Positions 17,131 to 29,274 of a stretch of DNA of 47,403 bases are shown one piece after another. The notes beneath the pieces are model-generated. The model saw only the letters and a program-made list of their open reading frames with translations, searched no databases and was not told where the DNA came from. Each line of letters begins with the position of its first letter. Positions within the stretch are counted from its first letter, which is position 1. The stretch is from Pseudoxanthomonas sp. (GTDB lineage: Bacteria; Pseudomonadota; Gammaproteobacteria; Xanthomonadales; Xanthomonadaceae). The position numbers and the translations under genes were made by a program. The DNA lies in NCBI RefSeq assembly GCF_002863005.1, contig NZ_PKDG01000023.1, positions 1 through 47,403 on the forward strand, given 5' to 3'.

Positions 17131-17943
17131 ATGCGTCGTTTCGTCCTTTCCCTGATCTGCCTGCTGTGGTTGGCCGCGCCGACGCTTGCCTTCGCGCAGG
17201 CCACGACACCGGCCCCGGCACCCGTCGCCGCGCCGACGGCCCCGGCCGCACCGACCGCGCCCGCCTTGCCGACGCTGCCCAAGGTCAACGTGGGCCAGGT
17301 GGGCGACAACACCGTCAGCCTGCCGCTGCAGACGCTGCTGCTGATGACGGCGATCACGCTGATCCCGTCCGCGTTGCTGGCGATGACCGCCTTCACCCGC
17401 ATCATCATCGTGCTCGGCCTGTTGCGGCAGGCACTTGGCACCGGCCAGACGCCGTCCAACCAGGTACTGGTGGGTCTGGCGCTGTTCCTCACCATGCTGG
17501 TGATGATGCCGGTGGGCGAGAAAGCCTGGGCCCAGGGCATGGCGCCCTATCTCAACGGCCAGATCGATTTCTCCACCGCGTGGACGCTGACCACCGGCCC
17601 GCTGCGCGACTTCATGCTGGCGCAGGTGCGCGAGACCGACCTGATGACGTTCGCCGGCCTGGCCGGGCACGGCAGCTACACGGGACCGGATGCCGTCCCG
17701 TTCCCGATCGTGGTCGCCTCCTTCATCACCAGCGAACTGAAGACCGCCTTCGAGATCGGCTTCCTGATCTTCATCCCGTTCGTCATCATCGATCTGGTCG
17801 TGGCCAGCGTGCTGATGTCGATGGGCATGATGATGCTCTCGCCGATGCTGGTGTCCGCACCGTTCAAGATCCTGCTGTTCGTGCTGGTCGACGGCTGGGT
17901 GCTGATCGTCGGTTCGCTTGCCGCCAGCTTCAACGGCGTCTGA
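17131..17943 (+). CDS. fliP: Flagellar type III export gate protein FliP
   Basis: FliP (270 residues) makes the core of the export channel with FliQ and FliR. Unusually for an export gate protein, but normal for FliP, it has a cleavable signal peptide ([20 protein letters not shown]). Family signatures are present: [40 protein letters not shown] and [20 protein letters not shown]. An Ala/Pro/Thr-rich spacer of about 35 residues follows the signal peptide. The start at 17131 is one base after the fliO stop. Confidence 0.96.
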   Translation: MRRFVLSLICLLWLAAPTLAFAQATTPAPAPVAAPTAPAAPTAPALPTLPKVNVGQVGDNTVSLPLQTLLLMTAITLIPSALLAMTAFTRIIIVLGLLRQALGTGQTPSNQVLVGLALFLTMLVMMPVGEKAWAQGMAPYLNGQIDFSTAWTLTTGPLRDFMLAQVRETDLMTFAGLAGHGSYTGPDAVPFPIVVASFITSELKTAFEIGFLIFIPFVIIDLVVASVLMSMGMMMLSPMLVSAPFKILLFVLVDGWVLIVGSLAASFNGV

Positions 17944-17953
17944 GGAGACTGGC

Positions 17954-18223
17954 ATGAGTCCCGAAACCGCTCTTACCGAACTGCGCGGCGGCCTCGAGAT
18001 CGCGCTCTGGGTCGGGGGTCCACTGCTGCTGGTCGTGCTGGTCGTCGGCGTGGTCGTCGGCGTGATCCAGGCCGCCACGCAGCTCAATGAACCCACCATC
18101 GCCTTCGTCGCCAAGGCCATCGCGCTGACCGCCGCGCTGTTCGCCACCGGCAGCTATCTGCTCGGCGTACTCGTGGAATACACGACGACGTTGTTCCAGC
18201 GATTGCCCCACCTGATCGGCTGA
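17954..18223 (+). CDS. fliQ: Flagellar type III export gate protein FliQ
   Basis: FliQ (89 residues, the standard length) has two membrane helices (about 17-38 and 50-72) and wraps around FliP/FliR in the export gate. The conserved stretch VIQAATQLNEPTIAFVAKAI is present. Its ATG is preceded by TGAGGAGA, where the fliP stop itself forms part of the ribosome site region. fliR follows after 18 bases. Confidence 0.95.
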   Translation: MSPETALTELRGGLEIALWVGGPLLLVVLVVGVVVGVIQAATQLNEPTIAFVAKAIALTAALFATGSYLLGVLVEYTTTLFQRLPHLIG

Positions 18224-18241
18224 AGCCGAGGACGCGACGCG

Positions 18242-19033
18242 ATGGATCCCGCCACCCAGATGGTGATCGACGGCCAGCAGGCCTTCGGCATGATCAACGC
18301 CATCCTGTGGACGATGCTGCGCACCGGCGCGCTGCTGATGGCGGCACCGCTGATCGGCACGCGCGCGGTGTCGGTACGCGTGCGCGTCATCATCGCGGGT
18401 GCACTGGCGATGGCGCTGGCGCCGCTGTTGCCGGGCACGCCCGACCGCATCGCCTTCGACGCCAGCACCGTACTCAACGTCGCGCGCGAACTCGCGGTCG
18501 GCGCCAGCATGGGCTTCATGCTTCGGCTCGCATTCGAAGCAGGCGCGATGGCGGGCGAACTGATCTCGCAGGGAACGGGCCTCGCGTTCGCGCAGATGTC
18601 GGATCCGCTGCGTGGCGTGAATTCCGGCGTGGTCGGCCAGTGGTTCTACCTGGCCTTCGGCCTGCTGTTCTTTACCGCCAACGGTCATCTCGCGCTGGTC
18701 TCGCTGCTGGTGGACAGTTACCGCTCGCTGCCGATCGGCACGGCGCTGCCGGATGTGCAGCAGATGCTGGAAGTCGCTCCCATGCTGTTCACCGTCGTGC
18801 TCAGGGCCGCCGTCGGCCTGGCATTGCCGGTCATGGTGGCGATGCTGGCCGTGAACCTCGCCTTCGGCGTGCTGGGTCGCGCTGCGCCGGCGCTGAATCC
18901 CATCCAGCTCGGCCTGCCCACGGCACTGTTGCTGGGCCTGTTCCTGCTGGCGCTGCTCGCCGGGGAACTGGGACCTCCCGTGCAGCGGATCTTCGACGTG
19001 TCGTTTGATGCAGCGCGACAGATCACCGCGTGA
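18242..19033 (+). CDS. fliR: Flagellar type III export gate protein FliR
   Basis: FliR (263 residues) completes the FliPQR export gate. It has multiple membrane spans, with conserved patterns ARELAVGASMGFMLRLAFEA, AGELISQGTGLAFAQMSDP and the C-terminal PTALLLGLFLLALLAGELGP. It closes the fliLMNOPQR operon. After it, gene content changes from flagellar to accessory until flhB at 28144. Confidence 0.95.
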   Translation: MDPATQMVIDGQQAFGMINAILWTMLRTGALLMAAPLIGTRAVSVRVRVIIAGALAMALAPLLPGTPDRIAFDASTVLNVARELAVGASMGFMLRLAFEAGAMAGELISQGTGLAFAQMSDPLRGVNSGVVGQWFYLAFGLLFFTANGHLALVSLLVDSYRSLPIGTALPDVQQMLEVAPMLFTVVLRAAVGLALPVMVAMLAVNLAFGVLGRAAPALNPIQLGLPTALLLGLFLLALLAGELGPPVQRIFDVSFDAARQITA

Positions 19034-19054
19034 AGACGTGAAAGTCATGTTTGT

Positions 19055-19075
19055 GAAAGCGCGGTAAGCGCTTCC
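19055..19075. other. Small hairpin after fliR
   Basis: GAAAGCGC and GCGCTTCC (one mismatch) flank a GGTAA loop. There is no T-run after it, so it is either a poor terminator for the fliR operon or a dyad near the start of the TetR-type gene. The rest of the 19034-19240 gap shows nothing I can call. Confidence 0.35.
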
Positions 19076-19240
19076 ATGAGGGGCGCAGCGCGTTCTTCTC
19101 ACATCAGAGTGCGTCACCGGTTCCACTAAATGCATGAAGTTGTGCAGAATGGGGACGAGGGAGTTGCGACATACGCCTACGCACGGACGGAGCCGACCCG
19201 CCCGACGCCGGAGCGCTCCCCCCGCGAACCGGAGATTGCC

Positions 19241-19831
19241 GTGAACCACAGCCCTACCCAGAAGCGACGTACCAGTCAGGAAACGCGGGAAGCCGTACTC
19301 GCTGCCGCGCGCCGGCTGTTCTTCACCAAGGGCTTCGACCAGACCACGTTGATGGACCTGGGCGAAGAAACCGGACTCAGCGCGCGCGGCGTCATCCTCC
19401 ACTTCGAGACCAAGGCCGACATCATCGCCACCCTGTTGATCCGCGACTACACCGCGCGGCGGGCACCGATGGTGGAACGTCCGCAGGGATCGACGCACGC
19501 ACAACGTATTCTCGATTTCTATTTCTGGATGGCGCGCGAGGACGCGGCCAACTTCATCGCCTTCCCTGCCTTGTGGAGCGTGTCGGCACGCTGGTCGCCG
19601 GCCGTGGAGGCTGAAATGAACACGGCGCTCCGCCGAATGCGCGAACCGGTACGGTTGGAACTCAGTCGTGGCATGGGCGCGGGCGAGTTCCGCGGCGTCG
19701 ACATCCAGCATGCCGACGAGATGATCTGGCAGAGCTACCAGCACGGCCTGCGTGCGGTGTCCGTCAACGGCGGCACCCCTGCCATGGCGGTGCCCCAGGT
19801 ATTCAAGACGCTGGAAGCGCTGTCGGCCTGA
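19241..19831 (+). CDS. TetR/AcrR-family transcriptional regulator
   Basis: A 196-residue one-component regulator. The N-terminal TetR helix-turn-helix is clear: TREAVLAAARRLFFTKGFDQ, TTLMDLGEETGLSARGVILH, then FETKADIIATLL. The C-terminal ligand-binding half is not recognisable to a subfamily. The GTG at 19241 with a GGAG ribosome site is preferred; an ATG at 19130 would add 37 residues that look noncoding. Its target is unknown; TetR proteins commonly act on themselves or on neighbours. A strong two-way terminator separates it from the convergent gene downstream, so no co-transcription is implied. Confidence 0.88.
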   Translation: MNHSPTQKRRTSQETREAVLAAARRLFFTKGFDQTTLMDLGEETGLSARGVILHFETKADIIATLLIRDYTARRAPMVERPQGSTHAQRILDFYFWMAREDAANFIAFPALWSVSARWSPAVEAEMNTALRRMREPVRLELSRGMGAGEFRGVDIQHADEMIWQSYQHGLRAVSVNGGTPAMAVPQVFKTLEALSA

Positions 19832-19855
19832 TCCGGGCGCGACGCGCGTAAAGAA

Positions 19856-19880
19856 AAACGGCCTCCGCGGGAGGCCGTTT
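19856..19880. terminator. Bidirectional intrinsic terminator
   Basis: AAACGGCCTCC and GGAGGCCGTTT form a perfect 11-bp stem around a GCG loop, with an A-run on the left and TTT on the right. It lies between two convergent genes (TetR-type on +, secreted protein on -), so it can stop transcription from both sides. Confidence 0.92.
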
Positions 19881-19901
19881 CCCTGTCAGCGGGACGCTGG
19901 C

Positions 19902-20549
19902 TCAGTCGCGTCCATTGCCTTTGCCGTTCCCCTTGCCAGGGTTGCCCTTGCCGCCGTTGCCAGGTCCCTTGCCGGCATTGCCCGGCCCGTGTCCCGCAGG
20001 GTCATTCCTGGCCGGACCCGCCTGCGGCTTGCCGCCGGCAGCGCCCTTGCCCTGGCCCGGCCCGTGCTTGGACCAGTCGACACTGATGCGCTGGTCGACG
20101 CGGATGGGGTAACCCCAGCGATCGTACGTGCCTGCCGCACCCTTCTTCAGGGCATGGAAGGCAGGGGAGCCGGGCTTGATGCCCATCTGCTTGGCGAGAT
20201 TGCCCCAGCCCTGGCCGGGATTGCGCTCGTACCGCTGCACCACGTCCACGCAGGGAATCCCCAGGGCGCGCGCGATGGAGCACGCGAAGTACACGTCGCC
20301 AGGTGCCCAACCGCGACGGTCGAGCAGATCCAGCACGAGCGAGCGCGGCGCGCCGTAGTAGCCCGTCATCTCCGACACGAACGGATCGCGGTAACGGCGC
20401 CCGTAATCGTTGATCTCGCCGAGCCGGGTATCCACCCAGACATCGCCGGTGCGGATGTTGTAGCCCACCGTCTGTGCGATGGCCGGCAAGCTGCAGGCCA
20501 TCGCCCAGCCCAGCGATGCCGCGAGTACCGTTGCTCTCAGTGCCTTCAC
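19902..20549 (-). CDS. Secreted protein of unknown function with Gly/Lys/Asn-rich tail
   Basis: A 215-residue protein with an N-terminal signal peptide (ALRATVLAASLGWAMACSLP, then AIAQ) and a mature domain of about 130 residues: GDVWVDTRLGEINDYGRRYR, DPFVSEMTGYYGAPRSLVLD, WAPGDVYFACSIARALGIPC. Two Cys in the domain could pair in the periplasm. The last 55 residues are a basic low-complexity tail of GPGNGGKG-type units. The start is GTG at 20549 with GGAGGAG upstream; the same frame is open much further but runs antisense through the cyclase gene. The domain looks like a conserved proteobacterial family, but I cannot name a function. Confidence 0.82.
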   Translation of the reverse strand: MKALRATVLAASLGWAMACSLPAIAQTVGYNIRTGDVWVDTRLGEINDYGRRYRDPFVSEMTGYYGAPRSLVLDLLDRRGWAPGDVYFACSIARALGIPCVDVVQRYERNPGQGWGNLAKQMGIKPGSPAFHALKKGAAGTYDRWGYPIRVDQRISVDWSKHGPGQGKGAAGGKPQAGPARNDPAGHGPGNAGKGPGNGGKGNPGKGNGKGNGRD

Positions 20550-20780
20550 GTCCGTTCTCCTCCAGTGCGGTGGCGAGAGTCTTCGCACGACCGGCTGAAT
20601 ACGCAATGACGCTGCGGGCCTTCTGTGAGAAGGAACGGCGGCCGCAAGCGTGACGGTGATCACTCGCGCCTTCAAGCCAACGCCTACACTGCGCGGGCGC
20701 CGGGGTGGCGCAGCCGACCTGTCCCGTTCCCGTTGAGCGACGAATCCACCGACTCCCCTCGCCGTCACCCGGCCCTCGCC

Positions 20781-21764
20781 ATGAAGCCCAAACGTCGAGA
20801 TTTCCGCCTGGACATCATCGTCCTGCTGGGCTCCATCACGGCAGTGACCATCGCCTCGTTCGGCGTGTACAGGGCCTGGCAGGGGCATGCCAACATGGCC
20901 GCCTTCGACCTCGCCGTCGTCCTGGTCGTGGTGGCGCCGGTCGTCTATGCGTGGCGCACCGGCGACAGCCTGCGTGCCGGCAACGTGCTGGCGGCGTTCA
21001 ATTCGTGCGCCACGTTCGGTGCGTGCCTGATGCTCGGCCATACGGCGCTCACCTGGACCTACCTGGTGCTGCTGACCAACTTCTTCATCGCGCATCGCTG
21101 GGTGGCGGTCGGTTGCAACGTCGCGCTGATCGTCGGCATCCAGCTGATGCCCGGTTTCTTCCACGACGGCGTGCATGCGATCTCCGTGTTCGTCAGTGCC
21201 GCGCTTATCACCGCGTTCTCGCTGATCTTCGCCTCCCGCACGCAGGACGACCGCGTGCAGCTCGAGCGCCTGGCCGCCATCGACGCACTGACCGGCGTTC
21301 CGAACCGGCGCAGCATGGAGCGTGCGCTGGGCGACGCGGTCGACCGCTTCCAGCGCGGCGAATGCTGCTTCGGCTTGGTGGTCCTGGACCTGGACCACTT
21401 CAAGGACGTCAACGACCAGTACGGACACGCGGCGGGCGATGCCGCCATCGCCGACCTGGCCTCCATTCTCCGCTTCGAGATGCGCCGCAACGACCAGGTG
21501 TTCCGTTTCGGTGGCGAGGAATTCGTGGCGCTGCTGCAGCTCGACAACACCGAGGACCTGGAGCGCGCCACCGAGCGGCTGCGCAAGGCCGTCCGTGGCG
21601 CGTTGCGTGGACCCGGGGGCCGCATCACCATCTCGCTGGGCGCCGCCCTGTTGAGGGAACAGGAAAAGACCTGGCACGACTGGTTCTCGCGCGCGGATGC
21701 CGCGCTCTACCGTGCCAAGTCGGCCGGGCGCGACAGCTACGTGATCGCGGACGAGCTGTTCTAG
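20781..21764 (+). CDS. Membrane-bound diguanylate cyclase (GGDEF)
   Basis: A 327-residue inner membrane enzyme making c-di-GMP from two GTP. Residues about 10-160 hold five or six membrane helices with no recognised sensor fold. The GGDEF domain begins near LERLAAIDALTGVPNRRSME. The active site is GGEEF at residues 244-248. An inhibitory I-site RRND sits at the correct position, 5 residues before the GGEEF motif, so product inhibition is likely. The ATG at 20781 is preferred; the frame is open upstream to 20625 and a TTG near 20733 is possible. Its location suggests it could feed c-di-GMP to FleQ, but that is inference. Confidence 0.92.
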   Translation: MKPKRRDFRLDIIVLLGSITAVTIASFGVYRAWQGHANMAAFDLAVVLVVVAPVVYAWRTGDSLRAGNVLAAFNSCATFGACLMLGHTALTWTYLVLLTNFFIAHRWVAVGCNVALIVGIQLMPGFFHDGVHAISVFVSAALITAFSLIFASRTQDDRVQLERLAAIDALTGVPNRRSMERALGDAVDRFQRGECCFGLVVLDLDHFKDVNDQYGHAAGDAAIADLASILRFEMRRNDQVFRFGGEEFVALLQLDNTEDLERATERLRKAVRGALRGPGGRITISLGAALLREQEKTWHDWFSRADAALYRAKSAGRDSYVIADELF

Positions 21765-21773
21765 GAGGGCGCG

Positions 21774-26293
<4,520 letters not shown>

Positions 26294-26297
<4 letters not shown>

Positions 26298-27583
26298 GGC
26301 GAGATTCCTTGTTCGGGGGTCGTCGGTGCGGCCACGAGGGCTTGGCCGGTGAGGCGCTGCAGTTCGATCAGCGCGAGATGCGCCTCCAGCGCCGCGTCCA
26401 GTTGCTGACGGCGCGTCGCGGTGGTCTCGGACTGCAGTTGCGCCCATTCGAGATAGCTGATGGCACCGGCGCGGTACGCGCGTTCGGCCGCCTGTTCGGC
26501 GCGCACCAGGCGTGGCAGTACGTCGTCGCGCGTGCGCTGCACATCGAGCTGCGCCACGCGGTAGCGGCCATGCGCATCGGTGAGGGTGGAATACAGCGCA
26601 ACATCACGCGACTCGCGTTCGATCTCCAGCGATGCAAGATCGGCTTCGGCCGCGCGGATCCCGGGTTGCGCCCGGCGTGCACCGCCCAGCGCCAGCGACA
26701 CGCCACCGACCAGTGCCGTGTCGTCGCCATCCTGCAAACGGCGCACGCCCACCTGCCAGTCGAGATCCGGGGTGGCGGCCGTACGCGCCAAGCGCACGCG
26801 TGCCTCGCGGATGCGACGCTCGTCGGCAATCTGTGCCAGTTCGGGCGTGCCCTGCAGGAACGTGGCCAGCTCGGCCATGTCCGCCACCGGCGGCAACGCC
26901 AGCGGATCACCGTCGGCGAGGATGAACCGCGGATCACGCTCGCCCCACAACGCGGCCAGGTGCTGCCGCGCGGCCACGGATTGCTGTTCGGCGCGGGCGA
27001 GCGCGAGTTCCGCACGTGCCAGCGCCGCCTGCGCGGTCAGCACGACCGATTCGGGCGATGCACCCGCCTGCAGGCGCTGGCGTGCGGCCGCCACGGTACG
27101 CGTGCGCTGGGCGATGTCCCGGCGCGCCACGACAGCCGCGGCGCGTGCGCCGGTGACAGCGAGATAACGCCGTGCGACGTCGGCGAGCAGGTCGAGGCGC
27201 TGCGCCTCGCGCTGTACGGACAACGCATCGATACGGGCCTGCGCAAGCGTGCGGCGGGCATCCAGCTTGCCGCCGCGTTCCAGCACGCCGGCCAGGGTGA
27301 GGGTGACCTCCGCCTGATCGAAGCCACGCGCATTGCCGCTGCCGAGGACGTTTTCCACGTCCAGGCCGGCACGCAACGCAGGCCGCAGCGAGGCCACCTC
27401 GCGTTCGGCCAGCAGGATTTCGGTACGCGCGCCGAACAGGCGCAGGTCAGGGTGTACGCGGGCGACGCGCGCGATGGCGTCGTCCAGCGTCAGGGTGTCA
27501 GGGGGAACAGCAGGCGATGGCGCCTGTGCGTGCACGCACGGCGCGATCGCGAAGGCGGCCAATGCCGCCAGTCGCAACCACAT
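26294..27583 (-). CDS. czcC: CzcC-type outer membrane efflux protein (TolC family)
   Basis: A 429-residue outer membrane factor with a signal peptide (LRLAALAAFAIAPCVHAQAP) and the repeated TolC helical pattern (LTLDDAIARVARVHPDLRLF; later LARAELALARAEQQS and RVAQLDVQRTRDDVLPRLVR). It forms the outer duct of the CzcCBA efflux system. Operon order on the minus strand is small His-rich protein, czcC, czcB, czcA, as in classic metal resistance operons. Confidence 0.92.
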
Positions 27584-27645
27584 GGGAAGTCTCCGGAACG
27601 TCGGTGATGGGGCGCGGGCGACAGGACGTCAGCCCGCTGCGGGCA

Positions 27646-28032
27646 TCACGCGGCGATCGGAGGCCGCAGTAACGAAGCCCTTGGCGCGTGCGCCATGGGG
27701 ACCGTCGCCATGATGGGAGTGACGTCACGCAGGATCATCGCCGGCACGCGCATCGGCGCCGGCACGATCGCAGTCAGGTGGCCGCAGCAGTGGCTCGCAT
27801 GCATCAGCGCATGCAGCAGATCACCCTCGCCCGCTTCTCCATCGGCATGGTCGTGCCCGGTGGCGACGTCGGCGTGCTCGTTGACGGCGTGCAGGTGCTC
27901 GTTGCCGTTGCCCAACTCGTGCAGGTCGCCCAGTGAGGCGAGCACGGGGTTGGCCAGTACCGCCAGCAACAGCATTGCCAGCGCAGGCAGGCGCAGCAAG
28001 GCGACACGGCGATGGCGGAGGAAGCGGAGCAT
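27646..28032 (-). CDS. Small His-rich exported protein, CzcI-like
   Basis: A 128-residue protein with an Arg-rich N-terminus, a hydrophobic signal segment (ALAMLLLAVLANPVLA) and a mature part full of His: ELGNGNEHLHAVNEHADVAT and GHDHADGEAGEG, then ALMHASHCCGHL with two Cys. It lies 62 bases before czcC on the same strand, where metal-efflux operons often carry a small periplasmic metal-binding protein such as CzcI; that name is by analogy only. ATG 28032 is preferred over 28056. A weak sigma-70-like pair (TTGCCT, 18 bases, TAGGAT on the minus strand, 28070 to 28041) lies very close to the start. Confidence 0.7.
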   Translation of the reverse strand: MLRFLRHRRVALLRLPALAMLLLAVLANPVLASLGDLHELGNGNEHLHAVNEHADVATGHDHADGEAGEGDLLHALMHASHCCGHLTAIVPAPMRVPAMILRDVTPIMATVPMAHAPRASLLRPPIAA

Positions 28033-28096
28033 CGGCGGGCATCCTAGCCGGCGCATGTGACGTTAGGCAATTTCACGCCGGGATTCCGGCCCGGTC

Positions 28097-28112
28097 TGGA
28101 ACGGGCCTTGCA
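28097..28112 (+). promoter_or_regulatory. Sigma-54 promoter for the flhB operon
   Basis: TGGAAC-GGGCC-TTGCA differs from the consensus only by A for C at the fourth position; GG and GC are 10 bases apart. It lies 32 bases before the flhB ATG and is divergent from the czc operon. It would drive flhBAF-fleN-fliA. Confidence 0.88.
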
Positions 28113-28143
28113 GCGACCGCCCCGACCCCGTCGGAAATGCGCC

Positions 28144-29274
28144 ATGTCTGAGCAGGACGAAAGCGGCGAACGCACTGAGTTACCCACCGAAAAACGACTT
28201 CGCGAGGCCCGTGAACAAGGGAACATCCCGCGATCGCGCGAGCTGGCGACGGCGGCGGTGTTCGGCGCGGGCGTGCTGGCCATCATCGGCATGGGCCCCG
28301 GCCTGGCGCGCGACGCGCTGGGCTGGATGAAGATGGCCCTGACGCCCGACCCCATGTTGATGCGCCAGCCGGACCAGCTGTTCGGCTACGTCGGTCTGTT
28401 GATGCTGAAGCTGCTGGTCGCGATCGCGCCGGTGGCGGCCATCTGCGTCGCGGCAGGTGTCGCGGCGCCGGCCCTGATGAGCGGCCTGCAGTTCTCGAAG
28501 AAGTCGCTGATGCCCGATTTCAAGCGACTGAACCCGGCGTCCGGCCTCAAGCGCCTCTATGGCCCGGAGAGCGTGGCCGAGCTGCTGAAATCCCTGCTGC
28601 GCGTGGCCCTGATCGGCGGCGCGGCGGCGGTCTGCCTGAAGCTGGGACTGAATCCGCTGCGCGAGCTGCTGACCATGCCACTGGAACAGGCCGTCCGCAG
28701 CGGCCTGTCCTTCACCAGCACCCTGCTGCTGGCGACCACCGGTGGCCTGATCCTGCTCGCCGCCATCGATGCGCCGTACCAGAAGTGGAACTGGCTGCGG
28801 AAGCTGAAGATGACCCGCGAAGAACTGCGCAAGGAGATGAAGGAAAGCGAAGGCAGCCCGGAAGTGAAAGGCCGCATCCGCCAGATGCAGCACCAGATGT
28901 CGCAGCGCCGGATGATGGAGGACGTGCCGACCGCCGACGTGATCGTGGTCAACCCCACCCACTACGCCGTCGCGCTGAAGTACCAGGCCGGGCAGATGGG
29001 CGCACCCACCGTGGTCGCCAAGGGCGTGGACGAGCTGGCCATGCGCATCCGCGAAGTGGCCGACGCCCACCGCATCGCCATCGTCTCGGCGCCGCCTTTG
29101 GCACGCGCCTTGTATCGCGAAGGGCAGCTTGGCCGGGAAATCCCCGTGAGAATGTACGCCGCCGTCGCCCAGATCCTCTCCTACGTCTATCAGCTGCGCG
29201 CCTGGCGCGTCGGCGAAGCCGCGCTGCCCGACCTGCCCAGCGTCGATATCGACGAACACGGAGGCCGGGCATGA
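28144..29274 (+). CDS. flhB: Flagellar export switch protein FlhB
   Basis: FlhB (376 residues) is the export gate component that changes substrate specificity from hook to filament proteins. The N-terminus has the conserved ESGERTELPTEKRLREAREQ, then GNIPRSREL. Four membrane segments follow. The autocleavage site NPTH is at residues 270-273 within VVNPTHYAVALKY. The ATG at 28144 is chosen because it yields the standard FlhB start. Its stop overlaps flhA by 4 bases. Confidence 0.97.
   Translation: MSEQDESGERTELPTEKRLREAREQGNIPRSRELATAAVFGAGVLAIIGMGPGLARDALGWMKMALTPDPMLMRQPDQLFGYVGLLMLKLLVAIAPVAAICVAAGVAAPALMSGLQFSKKSLMPDFKRLNPASGLKRLYGPESVAELLKSLLRVALIGGAAAVCLKLGLNPLRELLTMPLEQAVRSGLSFTSTLLLATTGGLILLAAIDAPYQKWNWLRKLKMTREELRKEMKESEGSPEVKGRIRQMQHQMSQRRMMEDVPTADVIVVNPTHYAVALKYQAGQMGAPTVVAKGVDELAMRIREVADAHRIAIVSAPPLARALYREGQLGREIPVRMYAAVAQILSYVYQLRAWRVGEAALPDLPSVDIDEHGGRA

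Noticed and set aside
19130..19240. 37-codon upstream extension of the TetR-type gene
   Set aside because: No ribosome site and an unstructured composition; GTG at 19241 has a GGAG site and gives the standard TetR N-terminus.
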